Of a DNA stretch of 55,237 nucleotides, positions 27,796-35,885 are shown piece after piece. The position numbers and the translations under genes are program-made. Within the stretch, counting starts at the first letter, position 1, and each line of letters begins with the position of its first letter. Source of the DNA: Paralimibaculum aggregatum (GTDB taxonomy: Bacteria; Pseudomonadota; Alphaproteobacteria; Rhodobacterales; Rhodobacteraceae); the NCBI RefSeq assembly GCF_030270585.1, contig NZ_BSYI01000034.1:1-55237 (forward strand). The letters are read 5' to 3'. The notes under the pieces were generated by a model that searched no databases, was not told the origin of the DNA, and saw only the letters and a program-made list of their open reading frames with translations.

Positions 27796-29339
27796 GCCGG
27801 GCCTCCCGCGCGCCGCCGCGCCAGCCGCTCGCGCAGCGCCCCAAGCTGGCGCAGCGCCCGCGTACGCATCCGCCGATGCGCCGGGTCGATCGCCGGCCAG
27901 AGCGCCAGCATCGCCGCCTGCGCCGCGCCGATTGCTGCGGCGTCGAGACCGAGCCGGAGCGCCGCTCCCGGCAGCCCGGCCCAGGGTGCCGCCAGCGCCA
28001 GCGCCGCCCCCACCGCGAAGCCGCCGAGCGCATAGGGCCCGGTCATCCGCAGCACCGCGAGCCAGCTCACCGGCGTGCCGCGGCAGGCGACGAAAAGCCC
28101 CGGCCCGACCAGCGCCAGCATCACCACCGAGAAGGTAAGCGCCACCGTCTCGATGCCGTGGGGCACCGCCAGCGCGAAGGCGCCGAGCATTGCCGGCGCG
28201 GTGCCGAGCAGTGTCCAGAGCAGCATCCGGCGGGTGCGGCCGAGCGAGAGATAGATCCAGCCGAGACAGTCCGCCAGCGCCGTCGCGAAGACCCCGCCGG
28301 CGAGCCAGGTCATCACGGTGGCGGCGCGCTCCCAGCCCGGACCGTAGACGATGGCGACGATCTCCGGCGCCGCCGCAACCAGGAGGGCGCCGACCCCGGC
28401 GGTGGCCACCGCGAGCAGGCCGGCTGCGTCGAGCAGCAGCGCGCGCCATTCCTCGGGCCGGTCCTGCAGGCGGCTGAGCGCCGGGATCAGCGCCGAGCTC
28501 ACCGGCCCGCGCAGCGCCTGCACGGGCAGCATCATCAGGTTGTAGGCGCGGGTGTAGAAGCCGAGCGGCCCGGCCCCCCAGAACCAGCCGATGAGCATGT
28601 TGTCGCCGTTGCGCTGGAAGTGGTTCAGCAGGTTGAAACCGGTGTAGTTGAGACCGAAGCGGATCGCCTCGCGCGCCGGCCGCAGATCCCGCACCAGGCT
28701 CGGGCGCCAGTCGGTCGCCCGCCAGAGCAGCGCGCTGGCCAGCGCCGCGGTGGCCAGCGGCTGCACCGCCAGCGCCCAGTAGCCGGCACCGGCGCCCCAG
28801 GCCAGGAGCACCGCGAGCAGGCTCCCGCCGAACTGGCCGAGGAGGTCGGCCCGCTGCAGCGCGACCCAGCGCATTCCCCGCATCAGCAGCGCCCGGTGCT
28901 GCGCGCCGAGGGCGTTGAACACCGCCGCCGTGGCCACCACGAGGGCGAGCGGCCCGACCTCCGGCGCGCCGTAGAGCCGCACCAGCAGGGGCGCCAGCGC
29001 CGCCGTCGCCAGCACCACCGCGCCGGCCATGGCGAGGTTGAGAAGGAAAAGCCCGCTGACCATCTTCTGGTCGATCTCGGGGCGCTGGACCGTGGCCTGC
29101 GCGAGGCCGAGATCGGTGAACAGCAGCACCATGCCCGTCAGCGTGAGCGCCATGGCATAGAGGCCGAAATCCTCCGGCAGCAGCAGCCGCGCGAGGCAGG
29201 CGGTCGCGCCCATCTGGATCGTCAGGCGCAGCGCCTGCGCGGCGAGGGCGATCCCGGCTCCCTGCGCCGCGCGCCGGCCGATCGACTGGCTCGCATCCGC
29301 CGCGGCGAGTGCGCGGGCATTGCGCTCGGCGCGGGTCAT
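27792..29339 (-). CDS. Wzx-type polysaccharide flippase (MOP superfamily)
   Basis: A 515-residue membrane protein with about 12-14 helices. The opening (AAQGAGIALAAQALRLTIQMGATACLARLL, then LPEDFGLYAMA) and the internal NGDNMLIGWFWGAGPLGFYTRAYNLMMLP region are typical of the WzxC/ExoT-type lipopolysaccharide transporters. It would flip undecaprenyl-linked repeat units across the inner membrane. It is coupled to the GT4 downstream and ends 74 bp from the beta-helix protein gene upstream on the same strand. Confidence 0.92.
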   Translation of the reverse strand: MTRAERNARALAAADASQSIGRRAAQGAGIALAAQALRLTIQMGATACLARLLLPEDFGLYAMALTLTGMVLLFTDLGLAQATVQRPEIDQKMVSGLFLLNLAMAGAVVLATAALAPLLVRLYGAPEVGPLALVVATAAVFNALGAQHRALLMRGMRWVALQRADLLGQFGGSLLAVLLAWGAGAGYWALAVQPLATAALASALLWRATDWRPSLVRDLRPAREAIRFGLNYTGFNLLNHFQRNGDNMLIGWFWGAGPLGFYTRAYNLMMLPVQALRGPVSSALIPALSRLQDRPEEWRALLLDAAGLLAVATAGVGALLVAAAPEIVAIVYGPGWERAATVMTWLAGGVFATALADCLGWIYLSLGRTRRMLLWTLLGTAPAMLGAFALAVPHGIETVALTFSVVMLALVGPGLFVACRGTPVSWLAVLRMTGPYALGGFAVGAALALAAPWAGLPGAALRLGLDAAAIGAAQAAMLALWPAIDPAHRRMRTRALRQLGALRERLARRRAGGPA

Positions 29340-29413
29340 CGCTGCGGGCTCGGGCGTGGGATCACGGTCATGGCCGTCCGTCTAGACCGGCAGGGCCCGG
29401 CGCGCCATCCCCC

Positions 29414-32206
29414 TCAGGCGAGCAGCTCGGGATGCCAGGCGCCGGCCAGCCCCTCGGGCCCGAAGGCGGCGAAGTCGAGCAGATCGCCGGCATCGGCGCC
29501 GGCCCCGGCCAGCGCATCGAGGGCGGCCTCCGCCGCAGCCGCGCTGTCCTCCGGCCAGGGGGCGGCGGCGAGGAGGGCGTCGGCCAGCGCCTCCGCCGAC
29601 GCCTCGCCATGCCGCTCGAGGAACTCGATGCTGTCGGCGAAGCGGTCGGCGAGCCCGTCCGGCGCGACATGGCCCGCGGACAGCGCCGCCTCCCAGAAGG
29701 CGGCCCCGGCCGCATCCGCAGCCCGCCCGAAGGCGGTGAGGTAGAGCCGGTCGACCACCGAGGCGAGCTCGGTCTCGGCGGCGGGCAGGGGCGGCACCTC
29801 GCCGGCGAAACCGGTGCCGCCGTCGAGGCCGCCGCTGTCGCTGCCCGTATCGTTGCCCGAATCGTTGCCGGCATCGGCGTCCGCGTCCGGGGCGCCATCG
29901 GGGCCAGGCGCGCCGGCGCTGCCGGTCTCCGTCGGCCCCGGCGCCGCGAGCCCGCCCTGGCGCTGGCCGATCGCATCGGCATCCAGCGGGATCGCGGAGA
30001 TCTCGAGATAGTCGAGCGCGCCGTCGAACTGCGCCGTGCTGGCCGCCGCGCCGAGCTGCAGGTCGTAATACGAGGCCGGCGGCGTCGCGCCGGCAAAGCT
30101 CCCCACGCCCACCGAGACGCCGTCGACGAATATCTCGAGCCGGCCGGCGAAGGCGTCGAACACCACCGCGAGGTCGTGCCAGTTGCCGTCGAGCAGGTTG
30201 GCGCCGACACTCCGCAGCGCATGGCTGCCCTGGGTAGTCGAGAAGCTCACCGAGACCTCGCCATCCCCCTCGATGGTGAAGAAGCGGTCGCCATGCATCC
30301 GGAAGAAGACGCCGGCATCGGCCGGGGTGCCGGTGGCGGCACGCAGGCCGAACATCATCGTGCCCTGGAGCTGGTCGAGAAGCTGCGGCGTCGCGCCCCG
30401 GGCGATATGCGGCGAGACCGCGTCGCCGAGCACCACCGCAAGGCCGCCATCGCGCCCCTCGGTGAGGGTCTCCGCCCCGGAGAGCTCGAGCGTCTCGGCG
30501 AAGGGCGAGCGGTCCACCGGCCCCTCGGCGCCGATCTCGAGATGCAGGAGGCTGGTCTCCGGCACCTCGACGAAGCTGGTGCCGACATCCATGCTGCCAT
30601 CGGCATGGTGCACCTCGAGGCGCACGATATAGCCGCCGGGCTCGGCATAGACATGCGTCGCCGCGATGCCGCTGGCCTTGCTGCCGTCGCCGAAATCCCA
30701 GAGGAACTCGGCCTCGGCGGCATCCACCAGCCCTTCCGCATCGGCGGTGAGCCCGCCGTCGAAGGTGAAGCTGCCGTGCCGGCCGGGCACCTCGCGCACC
30801 ATGGCGAGCGCGGTCAGGCTCTCGGGGGTCGCCTCGAACCGCGTGCGGCTGGCGCCGACCCCCATGCTCTCGATCACCCCGCCGGGCAGCGCCTGCCAGT
30901 CCGCCAGATCGGAATAATGCGCCGCGCGTGCGTTGACGAAGAGCTCGTCGTAGAAGTTCTGGTGGTTGGGCGAGACGTCCTGCACGATCAGGTTGTTGTC
31001 GACATACCATTCGTCGCCCTCGCCGATGCGGATGTTGCTGGCGATGTTGTTGACGATCACCACGTCCAGCGAGGGTTTCTCGACATTGATCGAGGGCGGG
31101 CCATAGGAGCCGGTGGCGTTGTGCAGCAGGGTGTTGTTGCGCACCGTGACCCCCATTGCCTCGCCCACGGTGATGCCGTGGGTGTGGCCGCTGCGGACCA
31201 CGTTCTCCTCGATCAGGACGTTGCGATAGGCCATCTGCTCGAAGGGCAGGGTGCCGGTATCGACCATCTCGTTGCGCATGAAGATCGACTGCACGCCGTC
31301 TGCGGTGTTGCCGCTGTCGAACAGGTTGCCGCGGATCGTGATGTTCTCGGAGGGCCGGGTCTGCGTCGCGGTCCAGAACTGGATGAAGTCGACATGGTCG
31401 CCGGTCTCGGTGGCCTGCATGAAATCGTGGAAATAGTTGTCCTCGATCAGGATGTCGGTGGCCTGCGGCACCACGATGCCGTCCGAGCGCATCTCGGTGA
31501 TCTCATTGCCGCGGATCGCGATGTCGGCGACGTCCTGGACCATGATGCCGCGGAAGAACTGCCGGAACAGGTTGTCCTCGAGCGTGATCCCGCCGGCATC
31601 GCGCACCACGAGGCCGTAGCCCATCGGGAAGCCGCCGCCCTCGGGGATGCTGTCGCCGGGGCGCATGTCGCCGTCGAACACCGAGTTGCGGATGGTGATG
31701 CCCTGCGCGCCCTCGCCGATGGTGAAGGGCTTCCACTCCTCGCCCCGGTCCTCGACATCGAAGTCGAAGAGAAGGCCGTCGAGCGTGATGTTGGCCACGC
31801 CGTCGAGTTCGAGCCAGGTGAACTCAGCCGGGTCCGCCGGGTCCGCCGAGGCGATCTCGACCGGGTGGTCGTAGATCGCGAAGGTGTCGCCATGGCGGGC
31901 GCGCAGCATCAGATCGTATTCGCCGGGCGCGACGAGAATGCGCATCGGGCCGGCGGCGGCGGTCTGCAGCGCGGCACGAAGCTCGGCGCTGCTGGCGACG
32001 GTGACAGTCTCGATGGCCGTATCGGTCATGGTGTCGGTTCCCGTGGGAGCTGTGGTTGACGCCACAACTAACCCGGGCCCGTGAGCTTGGGGTTTACCCT
32101 CACGGTCAAGGAAGTCTTGCGTTGCCGGAACCGCGCCCGCCGGGGCGGCGAGCATCAGGGCGAGCGCGAAAGTCCGGGCGATGACGGCTGCGCTGGCGGG
32201 TCTCAT
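29414..32206 (-). CDS. Secreted beta-helix protein with PKD, LamG-like and DUF4214 domains
   Basis: A 930-residue modular protein. Residues 1-25 look like a Sec signal peptide. About 75-420 form a right-handed parallel beta-helix (repeated NITIRGN-, GITLEDN- and VLIEENVV-type coils), as in polysaccharide epimerases and lyases. About 500-540 is PKD-like (FLWDFGDGS). About 550-740 is LamG/concanavalin-like. A Gly/Asp/Ser linker follows near 770-797, and a DUF4214 domain (LYLTAFGRAADAAGAAFW) ends the protein. It probably modifies or cleaves the polysaccharide made here. The start at 32206 has GAGGAGG upstream; a second Met at 32029 (residue 60) would give a protein without signal peptide, as in type I-secreted relatives. 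Confidence 0.82.
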   Translation of the reverse strand: MRPASAAVIARTFALALMLAAPAGAVPATQDFLDREGKPQAHGPGLVVASTTAPTGTDTMTDTAIETVTVASSAELRAALQTAAAGPMRILVAPGEYDLMLRARHGDTFAIYDHPVEIASADPADPAEFTWLELDGVANITLDGLLFDFDVEDRGEEWKPFTIGEGAQGITIRNSVFDGDMRPGDSIPEGGGFPMGYGLVVRDAGGITLEDNLFRQFFRGIMVQDVADIAIRGNEITEMRSDGIVVPQATDILIEDNYFHDFMQATETGDHVDFIQFWTATQTRPSENITIRGNLFDSGNTADGVQSIFMRNEMVDTGTLPFEQMAYRNVLIEENVVRSGHTHGITVGEAMGVTVRNNTLLHNATGSYGPPSINVEKPSLDVVIVNNIASNIRIGEGDEWYVDNNLIVQDVSPNHQNFYDELFVNARAAHYSDLADWQALPGGVIESMGVGASRTRFEATPESLTALAMVREVPGRHGSFTFDGGLTADAEGLVDAAEAEFLWDFGDGSKASGIAATHVYAEPGGYIVRLEVHHADGSMDVGTSFVEVPETSLLHLEIGAEGPVDRSPFAETLELSGAETLTEGRDGGLAVVLGDAVSPHIARGATPQLLDQLQGTMMFGLRAATGTPADAGVFFRMHGDRFFTIEGDGEVSVSFSTTQGSHALRSVGANLLDGNWHDLAVVFDAFAGRLEIFVDGVSVGVGSFAGATPPASYYDLQLGAAASTAQFDGALDYLEISAIPLDADAIGQRQGGLAAPGPTETGSAGAPGPDGAPDADADAGNDSGNDTGSDSGGLDGGTGFAGEVPPLPAAETELASVVDRLYLTAFGRAADAAGAAFWEAALSAGHVAPDGLADRFADSIEFLERHGEASAEALADALLAAAPWPEDSAAAAEAALDALAGAGADAGDLLDFAAFGPEGLAGAWHPELLA

Positions 32207-32261
32207 CGGTGCCTCCTCGTGCCGGTGGCGGTGGCTGCAGCGGAAGCCGCGGCCCGCGGCG

Positions 32262-34532
32262 TCAGCGGCCGGGGCCGAACAGCAGCGCGCCATACTCTGC
32301 CGCAGCGCGCTCGACAGTGAAATCCCTCGCGCGGGCGCGCGCATCCGGCCCGCCACCGCGCAGCGTCTCGATCAGGGCCGCGGCGAGCGCCGGCGCGTCG
32401 TCGAGCGGCACGATGCGGCCCCAGCGGCCATCCTCCAGCACCTCGCGCGCCGAGGGCGGCCAGTCGGTGCTGACGATCGGCAGGCCCGCCGCCATCGCCT
32501 CCGGCAGCACGTTGGCCAACCCCTCGAAATGCGAGCTCATGGCGAAGGCATCGGCGCGCAGCATCCAGCTCGCCGGGTCATCGACGAAGCCCGGCATGTG
32601 CAGATGCCCGGCGATGCCGAGGCGCGCTGCCTGCGCCTCGAGCGCCGCCCGCTCCGGCCCCTCGCCGAGGATGGTCAGCTCCGCCGCCGGGATCTCCCGG
32701 CGCAGGGCCGCGAAGGCCTCGAGCATCAGCGGGTAGTTCTTCTGCCGCGCGAGGCGGCCGACCGCGAGGATCATCGGCGGCGCACCCGGCACGCGGGCAG
32801 GCCGCGGCGGGAACTTCGCGAAATCCACCACCGGGTTGTATATCGGCACGATCTTCGGCCGGAGCTTCGGGATCACCGTGCCGAGCTCGGTGCCGACGCC
32901 GTGCGAGACCGTCGCCACATGCGCGGGCAGATGCGCCGTGGCGCGCAGCATCTGGCGAAAGATCGGTGCCGCCACCGGCCCCATCGCCGCGATCACCGGC
33001 TGCGGCAGGTTCTGCGCCGACCAGACCAGCCGCGGCCGGTGCCGTGCCAGCATGACGCCGAGCGCCGCGGCAAGGTTCGTGTGCAGCATCAGCGAGAGCA
33101 GCGCCTTCGGCCGCGCCCGGTCGAGATAGCGCGCGATCGGCCGCGGCGCCGCGCGGGCCCGTCCGCAGCCGAGATCGACCAGCGGCACGCCCTCGGGCCG
33201 GCGCTGCCGCAGCGCGCCGGTGTCGGAGAACACCACGAGTTCGATCCGCCGGCCCTCCGCCTGCCAGGCGGCGGCAAGGTTGAGCGCCGCGCGCTCGGCG
33301 CCGCCGCCAGCAAAGTCGGGGATCAGGATCGCCGCGTCGGGGCTGTCCTCGCGCCGGCGGGCGAGCGCCGGGGCGGCGGGCGCGGCCGGCGCCGCTCCGA
33401 ACAGCACCTCGGCATAGGCATCGCAGGCGCGGTCGACGGTGAAATCCTCCGCCCGCCGGCGCGCATCCGGCCCGCCATCGCGCAGCGTCTCGGCCAGCGC
33501 CGCGGCCAGCGCCGGGGCATCGTCGAGCGGCACGATGCGGCCCCAGCGACCGTCCTCCAGCACCTCCCGCGCCGAGGGCGGCCAGTCGGTGCTGACGATC
33601 GGCAGCCCCACCGCCATCGCCTCCGGCACCACGTTGGCCAGCCCCTCGAAGCGCGAGCTCATCGCCAGCACATCGGCGCGGGCCATCCACTCCGCCGTAT
33701 CCGGCACGAAGCCGGGCATCGAGAGATCCCCGGCGATGCCGAGCCCTGCCGCCTGCGCCTCGAGCGCCGCGCGGTCCGGGCCCTCGCCGAGGATCACCAG
33801 TTTCGCCGGCATCTCCCGGCGCAGCAGCGCGAAGGCCTCGAGCAGCAGCGGGTAGTTCTTCTGCGGCGCCAGCCGCCCCACCGCCAGCACCATGGGCGGT
33901 GTGCCCGGCGCGCGCGGTCGGCGCGGCAGCACCTTGGCCGGATCGATGACCGGGTTGAAGATCGGCACGATCTTCGGCGCCAGCGCCGGCACCAGCTCGG
34001 CCAGCGCCGCCCCCACCCCCTCGGAGACCGTCACGACCCGGTCGGGCATGCCGGCGAAGCCGCGCAGCAGGCGCCGGAAGATCGCCCCGCGCAGCGGCCC
34101 CATCTCGGCGATCACCTCCTGCGGCAGGTTGCGCGCCGACCAGACGAACCGCGGCCGGTGGCGCGCCAGGCGCAGCCCGATGGAGGCGGCGACGCAGGTG
34201 TGGATCATCAGGGCCAGCAGCACCCGCGGCCGGGCGCGGTCGACATAGCCGGCGATGGCGCGCGGGGCCGAGCGGGCGCGGGTGCAGCCGAGCTCGACGA
34301 TGACGACATCCTCCGGCACGTCCCCCACCAGCGGCCCGCGCCGGGAGAACACCACGAGCTCCACCCGCCGTCCCTCGGCGGCGAAGTTGCGGGCCAGGGT
34401 GATCGCCGCGCGCTCGGCGCCGCCGCCGGCGAAATCCGGCAGCAGGATCGCGAGGTCCGGCCCGTCGGCAGCCCCGGCGGCGGGCGCGATGGCAGCGGGC
34501 GCTGCAGCGTCGGAGGGATGGGCGTCGGGCAA
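32262..34532 (-). CDS. Double glycosyltransferase: two tandem GT4 units in one chain
   Basis: A 756-residue protein made of two complete GT4 (GT-B) units. Unit 1 spans about residues 25-386 and unit 2 about 397-756, joined by a short Ala/Pro linker. Both begin IL(L/I)PDFAGGGAER and contain AVGRLA-QKNYPL, ILGEGP-RAALEAQA and the EX7E pair in FEGLANV-PEAMA. Both catalytic motifs are intact, so both may be active, adding two sugars or polymerising. It reads away from the GT2 gene at 34677, with a shared promoter gap between. It could also be annotated as two genes, but no stop or start separates the units. Confidence 0.92.
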   Translation of the reverse strand: MPDAHPSDAAAPAAIAPAAGAADGPDLAILLPDFAGGGAERAAITLARNFAAEGRRVELVVFSRRGPLVGDVPEDVVIVELGCTRARSAPRAIAGYVDRARPRVLLALMIHTCVAASIGLRLARHRPRFVWSARNLPQEVIAEMGPLRGAIFRRLLRGFAGMPDRVVTVSEGVGAALAELVPALAPKIVPIFNPVIDPAKVLPRRPRAPGTPPMVLAVGRLAPQKNYPLLLEAFALLRREMPAKLVILGEGPDRAALEAQAAGLGIAGDLSMPGFVPDTAEWMARADVLAMSSRFEGLANVVPEAMAVGLPIVSTDWPPSAREVLEDGRWGRIVPLDDAPALAAALAETLRDGGPDARRRAEDFTVDRACDAYAEVLFGAAPAAPAAPALARRREDSPDAAILIPDFAGGGAERAALNLAAAWQAEGRRIELVVFSDTGALRQRRPEGVPLVDLGCGRARAAPRPIARYLDRARPKALLSLMLHTNLAAALGVMLARHRPRLVWSAQNLPQPVIAAMGPVAAPIFRQMLRATAHLPAHVATVSHGVGTELGTVIPKLRPKIVPIYNPVVDFAKFPPRPARVPGAPPMILAVGRLARQKNYPLMLEAFAALRREIPAAELTILGEGPERAALEAQAARLGIAGHLHMPGFVDDPASWMLRADAFAMSSHFEGLANVLPEAMAAGLPIVSTDWPPSAREVLEDGRWGRIVPLDDAPALAAALIETLRGGGPDARARARDFTVERAAAEYGALLFGPGR
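32395..32520 (-). repeat. Best-conserved block of the internal duplication, copy 2
   Basis: This 126-bp block aligns without gaps to 33517-33642 with about nine mismatches by eye. It encodes the donor-binding PIVSTDWPPSAREVLEDGRW region in the second GT4 unit. Confidence 0.85.
33517..33642 (-). repeat. Best-conserved block of the internal duplication, copy 1
   Basis: Direct-repeat partner of 32395-32520, 1122 bp away, in the first GT4 unit. Most differences fall at third codon positions or are conservative. Confidence 0.85.
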
Positions 34533-34613
34533 GGCGGCAGTCTCCGGAGAACCTGTCCGGCCTCTCTAGAGGATGTGCCGCAGATGCGAAAGGCTCCGAC
34601 GGGGGCTCCGGCG

Positions 34614-34642
34614 TTGCACGCGGCCACGGGCTGCGCTAGCCA
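34614..34642 (+). promoter_or_regulatory. Candidate promoter for the GT2 gene
   Basis: TTGCAC (34614-34619), 17-bp spacer, TAGCCA (34637-34642), 35 bp before the ATG at 34677. TAGCC/TAGAC-type -10 elements recur upstream of other genes in this window. Confidence 0.45.
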
Positions 34643-34676
34643 GCCCCGGAGCCGGAACGGCAGGGCGAGGCGCGAC

Positions 34677-35885
34677 ATGGCCGAGGAGCGAGACGCAGGG
34701 GCGCCCGGTGCAGGCGCACGCGAGGCAGTCGACCCGGACCCCGTTGCGGGGCCGGTCGCTGCGCCGGGCGGCGCGCTGCCGGCCTATGACGCGGTGATGG
34801 CCACGCGCAACCGGCCGGAGGCGGTGGCGCTCTCGCTGCCGCTCCTGCGCGGGCAGACGGTGCCGCCGAAGCGGGTGGTGATCGTGGACGCATCGGACGA
34901 CCCCGCGCCGGTGGCGGCGCTGGTCGCCGGTGCCAATGCCGGACCCGGACCGGAGGTCATGCTGCTGCGTGCCGCGGCCTCCTCCTCGGCGCAGCGCAAT
35001 CGCGGGCTCGAGGCGCTCGAGGCAGCGGGCGGCGCGGCGGAGGTCGTGCTGTTCCCGGACGACGATTCGCTGCTCTATCCGGATGCCATGGCGGAGATCC
35101 TGGCGGTCTATGCCCGTGACCCGGGCATCGCCGCGGTCTGCGCCGCCGAGGCCCGCGTGCCGCCGCCGGGGGTGGATCTCGGCGCGGCCTATGTCGCGCC
35201 ACCACCGGGCAGGCTGCGCCGCACTGCGCAGCGCCTGCGCCAGCGCGTCACCGAGGCGGCCGCGGGGGCGAACCCCTTCCTTGCCATCGGGCGGCGGCTC
35301 GGCGGGCAGCACCCACCGCCCGGCTGGCTCGGCGAGCGCGGCACGGTGGCGGTGCCCTACATGACCGGGTTCCGCATGTCGTTCCGCCGTGCCGCGCTGG
35401 CCCGCGGCGGGGCCGTCCCCGACGGTTTCGACGAGACGCTCACCCGCTATGCCTGGTTCGAGGACATCGAGGCCAGCTTCGCCGCGATGGCGCACGGGCC
35501 GGTGCTCGGCGCCGAACGGGCGCTGATCTACCACCACCGCTTCCCCGGGCGCCGCGGCGACGGCTTTCCCGTGGGTCTCTGGTCGGTGCTCAACCGCGCC
35601 TATGTGGCGATGCGGCACGTGCGGGCGAACCCGGCACTGTTCCCGCGCCCCGGGCGGGAGGCCTGGCGCCTCAGGCTCTATCTCGCGGGGCGGGCTGCGG
35701 CCTACCGGCTGATGGCGCGCGACGACTGGAGCCGGGCACGGGCGCGCGGCGCGGCGGCGGGGCTCCGGCATGTCGGGCCGCTGCTGGCGCCGGAGACGCC
35801 GGAGGAGGGCCTCTCCGCGCGCTATCGCGGCCTGATGGGGCGCCTTGCGCCGGAGGCCGGGCCGCCGCGCCTGCCCGAAGGCTGA
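34677..35885 (+). CDS. Glycosyltransferase family 2
   Basis: A 402-residue GT-A enzyme. After about 35 disordered residues, the domain opens with YDAVMATRNRPEAVALSL, the acceptor-side QRNRGLEAL motif follows, and the metal-binding acidic triplet is in LFPDDDSLLYPD. A WFEDIEASF motif provides the likely catalytic acid. The C-terminal 100 residues are basic and helical. The ATG at 34677 has GGGCGAGG upstream; an earlier in-frame Met exists. Its last 64 bp overlap the convergent Wzy-like gene. Confidence 0.88.
   Translation: MAEERDAGAPGAGAREAVDPDPVAGPVAAPGGALPAYDAVMATRNRPEAVALSLPLLRGQTVPPKRVVIVDASDDPAPVAALVAGANAGPGPEVMLLRAAASSSAQRNRGLEALEAAGGAAEVVLFPDDDSLLYPDAMAEILAVYARDPGIAAVCAAEARVPPPGVDLGAAYVAPPPGRLRRTAQRLRQRVTEAAAGANPFLAIGRRLGGQHPPPGWLGERGTVAVPYMTGFRMSFRRAALARGGAVPDGFDETLTRYAWFEDIEASFAAMAHGPVLGAERALIYHHRFPGRRGDGFPVGLWSVLNRAYVAMRHVRANPALFPRPGREAWRLRLYLAGRAAAYRLMARDDWSRARARGAAAGLRHVGPLLAPETPEEGLSARYRGLMGRLAPEAGPPRLPEG

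Noticed and set aside
32181-34676. Upstream continuation of the GT2 frame, open for about 830 codons before 34677
   Set aside because: It is fully antisense to the double GT4 gene and has no domain until the GT2 motifs begin; GGGCGAGG and a promoter-like pair support a start at 34677.
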